Assembly: GCA_001931905.2 (NCBI GenBank)
Contig: MSJI02000791.1
Span: 1-39,862, forward strand
Origin: Cladosporium sp. IMV 00045
Taxonomy: Eukaryota > Ascomycota > Dothideomycetes > Cladosporiales > Cladosporiaceae
Direction: 5' to 3'
DNA length: 39,862 bases
A model generated the notes under the pieces. That model saw only the letters and a program-made list of their open reading frames with translations. It was not told the origin of the DNA and searched no databases. Shown here in pieces: positions 19,656 through 29,662 of this stretch; the stretch's first letter is position 1, and each line of letters opens with the position of its first letter. Both the position numbers and the translations under genes were made by a program.

Positions 19656-21791
19656 GGCTGGGGTTGGCCAGGTGTTGTCCTGCGCGGGTTGGTTACCCCA
19701 AGGATCATCGTTGGTGTTGTTCTGGTTGCTGGTGTCCCAAGCTGTGGTCTGGTTCTGATCGCCACCGTTGTCGCCAGTCTTGCCCCATCCCGTTCCTCCG
19801 CTGTTGTCGTTCTGATTTTCGTTCTGGTTCTCGTTATTGTCATCACCCCAGCCTCCATTACCATCTTTCTTGCTCCCACTGTCAAAGTGGTTGACAGACG
19901 ATTCACTCGAACTTGAATGCTGGGAAACGCTCTTCGCCTTGTCGTTCCCATCCGAATTACCCCAACCACCACCTGCTTGCGAACCGGACTCGTTCTTTTC
20001 TTTCTGACTCGAAGAGCCCTTGCGATCACGCTTCGACTTGGAAGTTCCGGCAGAGCCCTTTCCTGACGCGAAAGGCCCCTCGAGCGGGCGAACTTTCTCG
20101 CCATTCGGAAAGAATCTTGCAGCGATGTATGAACGGAGTTCACGTCTGACCTGTAATCTTACCCGTTAGCTATCTGCTTCAAGGTTGCGGGGAAATCTGC
20201 ACAGCAATGAATTGCAACTCACCTGCTCGATCTGCGACAGATTGAGAGCGTCTATCAAGACATTTCTCAGCAGGAGAATGTGCGGCACCGCTGCTGCGAG
20301 GAGCTTGTAGTCGGTTTTGAAGAGCTCGCTGTAGCGGCGTCCTGCTCTGAATATTTGGTAGCGCTGATAGCTGAGATCGATGAGTGGAGGCCCGGCCATG
20401 GGGTGATGCTGAGGCGGCGGCCGCTGCTGAATAGGGATGGGCTGGCTTGGTGGTGCTTGTGGGATGTACTGGCTACCACGTGCTTGGTTGACGTAGGTGG
20501 GATAAGCGTAGGCAGGACTATTTTGACCAGGCTGGCCTGGATATGGTTGAATCTGTGGGTTGGGCATATACTGAGATCCAAATTGCTGTGGGCCTTGAGG
20601 TCCTTGAGCCTGCTGGCCTTGGTAGGCGGGAATGAAAGCTGGCTGCGAGCCGACGAACTGCTGACCTTGCGGAGCAAGACCAGGCCCTGCCTGCGGTGCA
20701 TAGCCCTGTGGAGCACCGCTCGGGATCTGGTACATCTGAGGCGGAGGGCCGTTGTAATTGCCAGTATTGGGCCGGTATCCTATGTAAGGAGCGCGCGGAT
20801 CGTAGGACTGACCGTACTGATTCACGACCACGCCCAGTGATCGTAGTCTTGTCCGTCCATTCTTGGAAACTTTGTTTGGTTGCCGGCTTGCTGATCGGAA
20901 GAGTCGGTAGTACTCTTCCCAGAGCCAGTGCGAGAATGCTTGTGACTGCCGGTTGAGGTACTGGAGTTCGATTGCGACCAGTTTTCGTTCCCGCGATCTG
21001 CTGATTTCGAGTCTCCTGACCCATCCAGACCGAAAAGACCCATTAATCCACCTAGAGAGCCCGCGTTGCCGGAAGGTGCTTTAGATGATGGTGCCTTTGA
21101 AGGTGCTTTCGCAGACGGTGCTTTCGCAGACGGTGCTTTCGCAGATGGTGCTTTCGCAGATGAAGCCTTCACCGACCCCTTCGCCACTGAAGCAGGAGTA
21201 GGAGCAGCAGGAGCAGCACGTGAAGCGCCACGAGCTTCAACCTCGTCGTACTCACACCTCAAAACGACGACCTCGATAGTCCCAACACTGTCCCTCTGCT
21301 CTTCGCTCATCTCAGAGCTTTCGTTCGCTTTATCTGGAAGATCGAATTAGCACATCTCACACGTGAGACCCCAATTAAGAACAGAGCCCAGAAGATCAAC
21401 ACATACCAACATCCAACTCAACCCACCTCCACTCCCTCCCCACAAACACCCCCCTTTCCCCTGCCCTCTCATAGCCGGCCACCTTCTCCTCCCTCTGCCT
21501 CAACCTCAACTCCACCCCGACCCCTCCACCCTCTCTTCCCGCCGGCTTGCTCCTATTACACTGATACTTCCCATCGATGAAAATGAAAACCGCAATCCCG
21601 GGCGCGATCCAGATGTTTGGCGAGGAGCGCACGTGGATGTTGAAGGAAGGCGCGGCGTGCAGGATCGGAATGTGTGGCACGGGAAGGTAGGCGGAGACGC
21701 TCGAGTCGAGGTAGAGGGGCGAGTAGGTTGGCAGGGCGGTGTCGGTTGGTGGGAGGGTGATGGTGCAGGTTAGGTGGTTGAGGGTGGGCAT
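18780..21791 (-). CDS. Conserved fungal protein, low-complexity, with W-G repeats; one internal frame break
   Basis: Translation starts at 21791 (MPTLNHLTCTI). Exon 21407-21791 joins 21333 downwards across the intron 21334-21406. The N-terminal region has a conserved core (WIAPGIAVFIFIDGKYQCNRSK, FVGREWRWVELDV, DSVGTIEVVVLRCEYDE). A run of S/A-K-A-P repeats (about 21070-21165) and a Q/P/G-rich centre (YGQSYDPRAPYIGYRP...) follow. A further intron at 20151-20222 leads to the last exon, 20150-18780. That exon holds many W-G or W motifs, a 12-codon polyalanine tract (19618-19653), and a conserved C-terminal block (HIKPYFTTWRG, YTHNTLRPRYLDTMDEPFAVFVFNYRS). The first frame runs to a stop at about 20822 while the Q-rich part is in another frame; no canonical donor explains the switch at about 20822-20900, so an indel is likely. 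I recall the N- and C-terminal blocks occurring together in fungal proteins, but the function is unknown. Confidence 0.7.
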
Positions 21792-23876
21792 TTTCTGGGC
21801 ATTCTTTTTGATAGGTGGTGATGGTGGTGGTGGTAAGTGGGTTTGTTGGTGGTTTGTTGGAGCGTGCGTGCGAGTCGGAGGTGGAGGTGAGGTGAGGTTG
21901 TGTTCTGGTCGGGAGCGCGCGTGGTGGCGAAGTCGAGTCGAGTCGAGCCTGTGAGAGAAAGTCGCATGATGGATTGACATCCGTGAGCGATCGGATTCGA
22001 AACAATTCGCATACCTCTAGGACTCTTGTAAGCATCTCATCTCGCGCAACCCATACAACACCTACCTCCACACAGCCTCACATACACAAGTCGCTCTATA
22101 CCAACACCTCCGAAATCCTCTCCCCATCTCCATGCCCCAAAACCACCAAACACAATAACAACTCCGGAAGATCCAACACCGATCCAGCGCCAATATGCAT
22201 TCCCACCCTCATCGCCCAGCCTTGAACCCCTACATATATGCCCACGTGCATCCGGCAGATCAGCATGCCATGCCACGAAAACACAATCTCACGCAGCGTA
22301 ACATCAAGCAAGCTCACATGGCAAGAAGGAAGCCCGGAAACCCACATGGTCTCGAGATAGAAGAGCAAGTTGCATGCAGTAGTTCGCTGAACCGACCGCG
22401 ATCGACCCCTCGGTTCATGCCAGATTGCTCCTGCCCTGCATTTCGGATCGTCGAGAGCTGTTGATGCACACGTGCTGGACGAGGACCGAAGATCTGGAAG
22501 GACATAGATAGCGTTGAGCGAGCTGATCAGTAGAACTGCCGCGGTGGGCAGCACGTGTAGTCAGTCGTGCCACCAATATATTCCTAAACATCGAAGATCC
22601 CAACCCTAAAGCGCCAATGCGGATCCGAAAACGTGAACAATCGACACATTCACACGGCAGCAAAAGTCTAGCAATGGCAGGGCAGCTCTGGGCAGAGACC
22701 AAACACAGCATGCAAGCCGCACACGAGGCGAAGGGGAATTGTTACACCAACGACTGACGCAGATGGCGCTTTGCCGCTCCCCCTTCCAAAGGCTTCCACG
22801 CGCGAGGCGTCGGTGCACATGGCTGGCACGTCGCTTTGCGAAAGGGTGGTACGGGGGAGGCAGGGCTGGGGGATACATGTAAATTCATGCCGGCAGTGTG
22901 GAGCGAGGGGTGAGGTTTGTGCGACTTGAAGAGGGAGGAGTTGTTGGTGTTGATCACGTTCATGGGAAGGGATGGGGAGGAGGTTGTGGGCGCTGTGAGA
23001 GGAGGGTTTGATCGACCTCATGGACTTGGATGTGTGAGAGGAGCTGCGAATAATGGAACGTGAGTAGTGGCATTGACGATGGGTCTGTGGAGGATCTGCG
23101 ACGGAAGTCCGTCTCACGTGGCGGGCGGGTGTGTGGTCCCCTTGTCGGGTCGAGTTGGAGATGGAGATGAGGTGGAGGATGTGACACGGCGTGTGGAATC
23201 GGCCAGTCAGAGAGTGAGACTCCTTGTGAAGGAAGTGGGCAATTTGCTGGGGTAGACGAATGGGAATGGGTATGTGGTTTGAGGGTTTGATATCACAATA
23301 CATGTAGAGCAAGCACGGACTCGGTCTTCTGCTTGATGAAGGATCAGAGCAACGGGACGAGGCGGTTCGGGAGGATGGCTGCTCCGGGTGATATGGAGAC
23401 GAGGAGAGTCTGGAGCGGCGGGCGGCGGTGAGGACTGAGCGGCAGGGAGAGGTTACATAGTGAAGTGTTGTGCTACAGGGAGAATTATATGTATTGATGG
23501 AAGAAATGCTGATCTTGGTTGACGATGATGAATGGTATGAGACATTTGAAGAAAATAGTCCTTTTTATAGCAGGAGTATCATCATTGTTCTTTGACGCCC
23601 AGAGCTTCTCTTTCCCCAACCGACTTCCGTCCTCAGGCCACCCACCACTGTCGTCGCATTCGATATATCGCTCACGTCTGGTCTATACTACTCGCACCTC
23701 CCAGCCATTCGCGTCCGCCCTCGCCTACTGCTTTCAGACTTCACATGCGCTCGCAGCAGTCGCAGTGACTTCACGTCAGTACTTCCTCACTCCTTTGACA
23801 GGGACACTCCTCTTGCGTCAACACGTGCTTGATTATGCCCTAACCGCAGACCACAGCATTAACCAGATTGGCTTCC

Positions 23877-25765
23877 ACCTTCCGTTCCGGAGCGTCTCGT
23901 CTCGTGCCGACAATCGCCAAGAGTTTAGAAAGGGTCTCAGCCTCAGCGAACAGAACCAGCAGCAGCAGCAGCAGCAGAGTTAAGGCAGTAAGGGTAGAAA
24001 AGTCAAGTCAGTAGTCAGTGACGGCAGAATAAGAGGAGAGACTAAGGTTGCAGTGAGTGGGCCCGGGCGGCGTATGTGGACCGAGCCTTTCCCTCTCCTC
24101 TCTCTCTTGCTCTGCCCCATCACATCAGTCAGCGCACGGTTTTTATTTGAACGCCCGCCTCGCCCGCCCGCCTCTCTCTCTGCGCATTATTGGACGCCCG
24201 GCGCGCGACTCTTCTGCTCTTCTTGATTCGACCATCATCCCAGCCCAGTCCCAGAACCAATCGCAGCATCACAGGCGGAGCACTCTCCAAACAACCGCCC
24301 TTACGCCTGCCTACTACACTACGAGCACAGCGCGTCGCGTGTCTCACCACCGCCGAATGAGATTCGCCAGAAGGTATGCCTCTCCCGCTCACCCAATACC
24401 AGCACAGGACGGGACAGGATAGGATGAGGACTCGTGCGTGTGTGTGCGAACCCAATCATGCCAACCTACTCCTACTCCCACGCCCACTCCTGCTCGTAAC
24501 GTGACCGCAAGTCCATGCGACGCTGCCATCCTGCCGACCTCGCCACTGCGACCGAATGCGCGCGCGCGTGGCTTTCCTTGTCTGGCTGTCCGCCAACGAT
24601 TGACGAGACGACGAGACTCATCGCTCGTCAACCACTTCATCAGACAAGGGAAAGCCGCGCGCCAGCAGCATGACGTCGCGGAATCGCAGCCACGCTTCAC
24701 CGCGTGTTGCATGGCCATCGTCATCGCCTTCCATCAAATCGCGGTCGGCAGGCAACCCGGCGGCGCATCGCATGCTCTTTGGTCGCATCGCGGCCTCACG
24801 AGCAGACAATACTCACGAAAGTGACTGATAACCGTGACATTCGTATGCTAACCCCGCCGCAGATACACCTTGCCCCGATCAAAAGTACACCACATCCCCT
24901 CAGCCAGCAGCGATACTGTACCCCAACAGTCCTGTTATAGATTGATTGTCATCGGCGCGCGCGAGCTCAGCCCGGCCAGGTAAGCAAGCAAGCAAGCAAG
25001 CAAGCTATCGTCCCGTTCGCCACCTCACATGCCATTCAACCCTACCACCACCAAACCTCAAATGCGAGGCATGTGTGTTGCTGTAATGCGCGCACCAAGA
25101 ATCCTCAAAGCGCCTCACTTTGCTGCCCACCCGCCACGCTTTCAACGGCAGCCTGCAGACGCCCCAATTTCCCATCACCTCGGCTCGCTGGCCAGCACGA
25201 CGCAATGCTGCCGATGATAGTGAGACTTCCAGCACTGCGCTTGACTGCCACCGACGGCATGCCTCGTCGCATCGTCCGTCGCTCGCCGTCAAGTCCTTCT
25301 GCTGCTGCTCTTCACCTCGCGCCGACCTGCCGCGCTGGCCTGTTGGCCGGCGCGTCACAGGCGCTGCGGCTGATGCGCTGTCCCGTCTCGTGTCCATTGG
25401 CGGCGTTGCGTTGGCGCTGCAGCTGCTGTTGACTTCCTTCTCCCCCTGCTGGAAATCCTCTCACCAGCGCCCAATTATTATGTATCTTGTCGCGTTTCAT
25501 CGTGCTAACTTCAGTCCCGTCTTTAGATCCCGCTGCTTATTCCTCGTCTCGACGCTGTGACTGGAACGCCTTGCTGCCTATTCGATCTTGCGTAGCCAGC
25601 CTGTCAACCAGTCCTCACAAACACCGCCTCGCCGCCCTATCCCAAACAGGCGGGAATCTGCGTCGCCTCTGATTTGATCTGCTTCGCTATAGCCGATACT
25701 TCGGACGCGTCGCGTGGTGGCGGCCTGCAGGTTGCGACCTTACGACCTACCTCGCCTCATATTGG
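23877..25765. promoter_or_regulatory. CCAAT boxes upstream of hapB
   Basis: CCAAT or its complement ATTGG occurs at 23877-23881, 24189-24193, 24393-24397, 24452-24458 (CCAATCA, the preferred extended form), 25471-25475 and 25761-25765. The last is about 150 bases before the hapB ATG. The HapB protein encoded next is the subunit that contacts CCAAT, and negative autoregulation of hapB is known in Aspergillus nidulans. Five bases recur often by chance in 2 kb, so only CCAATCA and the proximal box deserve weight. Confidence 0.35.
24982..25005. repeat. (AAGC)6 microsatellite
   Basis: Six perfect AAGC units lie in the hapB upstream region. The tract is outside any coding frame I accept and could be length-variable between strains. 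Confidence 0.9.
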
Positions 25766-25916
25766 GCCGTAAGATAATACCGACAAGTTCCTCGTCGCGT
25801 ATCATCGACCCAAACGTCGCGTGCCGATTCACTCTAGCCGCGTTCGCGCTTCCATCGACCGACTCTCTTCACGACCATCGCGTGACCCCACATCTCTGAG
25901 GATCCCCGTAGCCATC

Positions 25917-26927
25917 ATGGACGCCTACGCTCAGTATCAACAACCTTCGCAATACCCTCATCCTCAACACCAACCTCCGCAAAACCACGCGAGTCCCGTA
26001 TTGCAGACTCAACAACAACCTCAGCACTACCCGCAACATCAACAGCCGGCCCAGATGGCCCAATCACAGATGATGGGTCAAATGGCCTATCCCAACCCTG
26101 CCGCCTATGGCATGCAACAACCGTATGGTGTTAACGTCAATCCATCACACGCCGCTGCCATGGCCACCGCAGCTGCTTCTGGCTACCCTGCCTACTCGAT
26201 GGCAGACACCTCGTTGCAAGGCTCCATGCCGCAAACCTCTCCTCAGGTCAAGGCGGACGGCTCCGGATTGCAAAGATCAAGTCCTCAATCGCCACGCCAA
26301 AACTCGATGCAGGTTCCGGGAAGCCTCGCTAGCCAGATGAACATGCCACCGGCCCAGGCGATGTCGAATAACATTCCTTCGCAAATGCAACAGCAGGCGC
26401 AAAGACGCATGTCGCACACAGTACCCAGCCCGGCTGTGCCGTCTCAGCAAAATCAGAACGTCATGAACCAGCCACTCCGCCCACCCACACAACCCTCACA
26501 ACAGCCCGCTCAGCCACCTCCTCCGCAGCCGCAGCAATCTCCGGAAGTCGTCCCCGCCGCTGGGAGTGCCGAGGATGCGCCTCTCTACGTGAACGCGAAA
26601 CAATTCCATCGCATTCTCAAGCGTCGCATGGCTCGTCAGAAGCTCGAGGAGGCATTGCGACTCACATCCAAGGGCCGCAAGCCATACTTGCACGAGTCTA
26701 GGCACAACCATGCCATGCGTAGGCCTCGCGGTCCCGGTGGCAGGTTCTTGACAGCCGATGAGGTTGCTGCCATGGAGGGCAAAGCAGGTGCAGAGCCCGG
26801 AGAGATGAACAACAAGGTCGAAAATGGCATGACCAACGGTAAGCCCAAGAAAGAAAAGGGCGGTAGCGACAGCAAGAAGAGCAAGAGTGATGAAGAGGAC
26901 GAGGAAGACGCCGATGAAGAGGCCTAA
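25917..26927 (+). CDS. hapB: CCAAT-binding complex subunit HapB (NF-YA / Hap2)
   Basis: HapB is the sequence-specific subunit of the heterotrimeric CCAAT-binding complex, nuclear, with HapC and HapE as histone-fold partners. The protein has 336 residues in one exon. The N-terminal 220 residues are Q/P/M/S-rich, as in other fungal HapB proteins. The NF-YA core starts at about 222: [27 protein letters not shown] (subunit-association helix A1), the linker, then [28 protein letters not shown] (DNA-contacting helix A2 and the GxGGRF loop) to about 283. The tail is Lys-rich, then acidic ([12 protein letters not shown]). The ATG at 25917 has a strong context (GCCATCATGG); the frame is open about 30 codons further up, but without an ATG. 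In other moulds the complex controls iron, redox and secondary metabolism through HapX. Identification is very firm. Confidence 0.97.
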   Translation: MDAYAQYQQPSQYPHPQHQPPQNHASPVLQTQQQPQHYPQHQQPAQMAQSQMMGQMAYPNPAAYGMQQPYGVNVNPSHAAAMATAAASGYPAYSMADTSLQGSMPQTSPQVKADGSGLQRSSPQSPRQNSMQVPGSLASQMNMPPAQAMSNNIPSQMQQQAQRRMSHTVPSPAVPSQQNQNVMNQPLRPPTQPSQQPAQPPPPQPQQSPEVVPAAGSAEDAPLYVNAKQFHRILKRRMARQKLEEALRLTSKGRKPYLHESRHNHAMRRPRGPGGRFLTADEVAAMEGKAGAEPGEMNNKVENGMTNGKPKKEKGGSDSKKSKSDEEDEEDADEEA

Positions 26928-28245
26928 GTTCCTTGTCGTTGTTCTCGGCCTTCGCTCGTGTTCGCGAGCCATGGCTTTTCGACCAGATCCACATCAACTT
27001 GGAACGTCGGATCTCTTTCTTACTTTCTGTGTATGCACTCGAACAACGACCCTCGAATGTACAGAAGGCTTCCAGCGAATCCTGGATCGTCACATCAATT
27101 ACTCCCGGAATGTTTGCTGGCCGGCGAGGGACTTGGCTCTTGAAAGAAGACCGAATTTACGCACAAACACACACATCACAACAACGCACACACTGCACGA
27201 AGTCAGGTACGAAACGTGTATGAAAGCTATGGAAAAAATGAAAAATTGGGAGGACGAAACTTTATCACTCCTGAGGGGAAAAAAAACCAATCAACGGCGG
27301 AACAGGCTAGAGCACTGGAGAGAGTGCTTGGGCCATTATTCTCTTTTCTTTATTCCTTATCGAATTCTTTTTCACTTCGGCGCTGGCGGAGGGAAACGGG
27401 CAACTTTGAGGAGAGAGAGAATCGCTATCAGTGGCCGATCAGTACGGCAGTGGCAGGCTGACCCCCCTCAACGGCCACTCGTTCTCACTCGCTTATACCC
27501 CCTGGTTTTCGATTTCTCGGAAAGAGAAAACTGAAGGCCTGTTATTTGGTTGTTTTGTTGTTACTCTCTTGTCTTTCGACTTTTAGGTATATTCTAGTTC
27601 TCTCTTCTGACCTTCTTGCCTTTTGTCGTTTGTGCTTTTTCGCTTTGATTGAGATTCCACGAGTGAGACGGAGCCGTGCTTCTTCGCTCTTGGCTTCTTC
27701 TTCTTCTTTTGCGATCTTCATGTTCTTCTTCCACTTCACTATTCTCCGCCGTCTCGACGAGCAGGAGAGTAGGGAGGGATTAACAGGACAGGACAGGCGT
27801 TGTGGTTTTGAGTTAGGGGAAAGACGACGTGTACGTTGCTGTGTCGGGCAGTCTGGCAGATGAACAGTAGTAGATAGACCGATCCTGTATCAAACGGGCT
27901 TCACGAAACTCGAGTTTAGCACGACTTGTGCTACTGCGTGCTTCTATCTTTTGGTCAGTTCAACTGATCCATCCATGCACTGATATTCCCAGCTCACGTG
28001 ACCCTAAGCACCTCCGAACTTCACCTCCGCAGAAGCACTTCCGCTTCCAGCAGGCACGGACATTTGGGGATTGGCGACGAACATCGTCTGGTCGTTCGAA
28101 CTTCGAGCCAGCGCCAGCGACTTTATTACTCCACGTTAAGAAAAAGGCATTGGGCCAACCCAACCCGCCGCCCAGGTCCACCACTCCCCAATCAACAACC
28201 ACCTATTCTCTCTCTCGGACCCGAAGAGACAAGAGGAAAACAACC
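26928..28245. promoter_or_regulatory. hapB 3' flank and mL54 promoter with a TCACGTGA box
   Basis: No credible gene is present. The 3' flank of hapB is followed by pyrimidine-rich sequence (about 27545-27740). TCACGTGA at 27994-28001, about 245 bases before the mL54 ATG, is a palindromic Cbf1-type E-box, an element common before mitochondrial and sulphur genes in fungi. The sequence just upstream of 28246 is CT- and A-rich, fitting a leader. Confidence 0.45.
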
Positions 28246-29029
28246 ATGATCTGCACCCGCTGCCTCACCCGCCAGGCGGTCTCACGGCGCACACCCGCCC
28301 TCCTCAAAACCACCACCCCTCTGCGCCAACTAAGCACCACCCCCCGTCTAAACTCAACACCCACAACCACCGAGTCCTCCACAACCGCCACCCCGCGCAC
28401 CGCCAGCGGCAGTCCCGCGCCCCTCTCCAAACCCGGCGTGGCGCAACCTTTCAGCTCCGAGGGCGTCAAACCCGAAGCGCCCGCGCTCGCTCCTAGCGCT
28501 TCTTCCGCGCCGAAGGTAGTCTCTTCCGTGCCGGCGGGCACGGTGCTGAAGGGCCTCAACTTCCTCAAAGACAAGTCCGACCCGATCGCGCTGGCGGACG
28601 ACGAGTATCCCGCGTGGCTGTGGCGGGTGCTGGACAAGAAGGCGGGGGATGCGAGCGCGGGGGGCGCGGGGGCGGTGGATGAGGGGGATTTGTACGGTAA
28701 GATTCACTCACTTTCTCCCGCGTGGCTCTGTGGAGGAGAGTGCCAATGCGCAGCAGTACATCGGAAGCTAACGCCACACAGCGAAATCGAAGAAACAGCG
28801 CCAACGCGCGGCGAAAGCGCTGCGCAAGCGCGCGGCTCTGAACCCGGAGAGCCTGGCGCCCAAGGTGCCGGTTTACGAGCAGAGTGTGGATTTGCGCGGT
28901 GGTGAGGTCGGAGGTGGACTGGAGAGCGCGAAGGAAGCGGTGGATGCGCGTGCGCAGCTCACTAAGGCGATGAGGGATAAGAGGAGGAAGGGGATTAAGG
29001 AGGATAACTTCTTGCGGGCGATGGGTTAG
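28246..29029 (+). CDS. Mitochondrial large-subunit ribosomal protein mL54 (yeast Mrpl37 type)
   Basis: This is a component of the mitochondrial 54S ribosomal subunit. There are two exons, 28246-28696 and 28782-29029, joined across an 85-base intron (GTAAGA, GCTAAC, CAG), giving 232 residues. The start has a mitochondrial targeting profile ([35 protein letters not shown]: basic, hydroxylated, without acidic residues). The family signature [38 protein letters not shown] spans about 90-127. The second exon starts [26 protein letters not shown] and ends [17 protein letters not shown], the conserved C-terminus. The frame is open upstream of 28246 but the targeting sequence fixes the start. Between targeting sequence and core lies a low-complexity S/T/P linker. 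Confidence 0.93.
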
Positions 29030-29662
29030 AATCTTGTTCATCCTTGAGGGTCAATTATGATTTTTGGGAGCGGAGGGGGTTCTTTCTTGGTGTGGTGTGA
29101 AGAATGGGGGAGTCTGAAGGAATTTGTGGGAGTGTTTTGAGAGCATTTCAGGAGTTGACGTGTAAGATCAAAAGATAGACGGGAAGTCTGGCATGAAGAA
29201 AAGGGAAAGGCATGTATTGCAGTTGAAAGAGAGGACGAGGATGGAGGACGAGAAAATCTCAATTGTACAAAAGCAAAAACAGCCAAGCGTCTCATGTAAT
29301 AAAAAAACTACATCATTCAACACAGTCCCATACCACGTAACAAGGACGCGCGCTTCGAAAGGCATGGAAATGGGAAGGCAGGCTTCACGATATGGAGTGG
29401 AAAACAGCTAGAGAGACGAAATCTCTCTTCTAGGAGACCATGGAGCCGTTGAGTTTGGATGTATGGTTCTGCCATGCTATGCTATGCTACGCTATGCTTT
29501 TGTCTACTAGGTAGGTCCTTGCTAACTTAATCCTGCTTTGCTTTGCTTTGCCACATCGTCCAGCGCTACCATCGCCCAGAGAAAAGCAAAAGGACATACA
29601 GCCACCAGACTGCCGAAACGACGGACGACGAGCCTCAAATCAATGCCAGAATAATCCAACCC
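29030..29662. other. Convergent gap with pentanucleotide microsatellites
   Basis: No gene is seen between the two converging genes. Near 29472-29498 there is an imperfect (CTATG)n tract, and near 29533-29551 a (CTTTG)n tract. An AATAAA on the plus strand at about 29298-29303 is preceded by an A-rich stretch. These tracts would lie in 3' UTRs or between the genes. Confidence 0.5.

Larger units (their letters stand above)
21792..25916. other. 4.1 kb region without a credible gene, upstream of two divergent genes
   Basis: The stretch separates the W-G-rich gene (minus) from hapB (plus). Frames up to about 214 codons occur on both strands but are low-complexity (His/Ser/Pro/Thr-rich), overlap each other and show no domain. 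It contains GTCGA repeats near 21936-21947, a CAG run at about 23957-23978, CT-rich tracts near 24090-24180, and several CCAAT boxes. It probably contains both promoters and a long hapB leader. A non-coding RNA cannot be excluded from sequence alone. Confidence 0.5.

Noticed and set aside
19250..20143. Minus-strand frame of 297 codons with a polyglutamine run.
   Set aside because: It is the out-of-frame shadow of the last exon of the W-G-rich gene; the phase after the 20151-20222 intron and the conserved YLDTMDEPFAVFVFNYRS block favour the other frame.
22668..23312. Minus-strand frame of 214 codons.
   Set aside because: His/Ser/Pro-rich composition, no domain, no splice context, and it lies in a region with overlapping frames on both strands.
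23519..23983. Plus-strand frame of 154 codons ending in a glutamine run.
   Set aside because: Biased composition, no recognisable domain, and the start has no supporting context; more likely part of the hapB upstream region.
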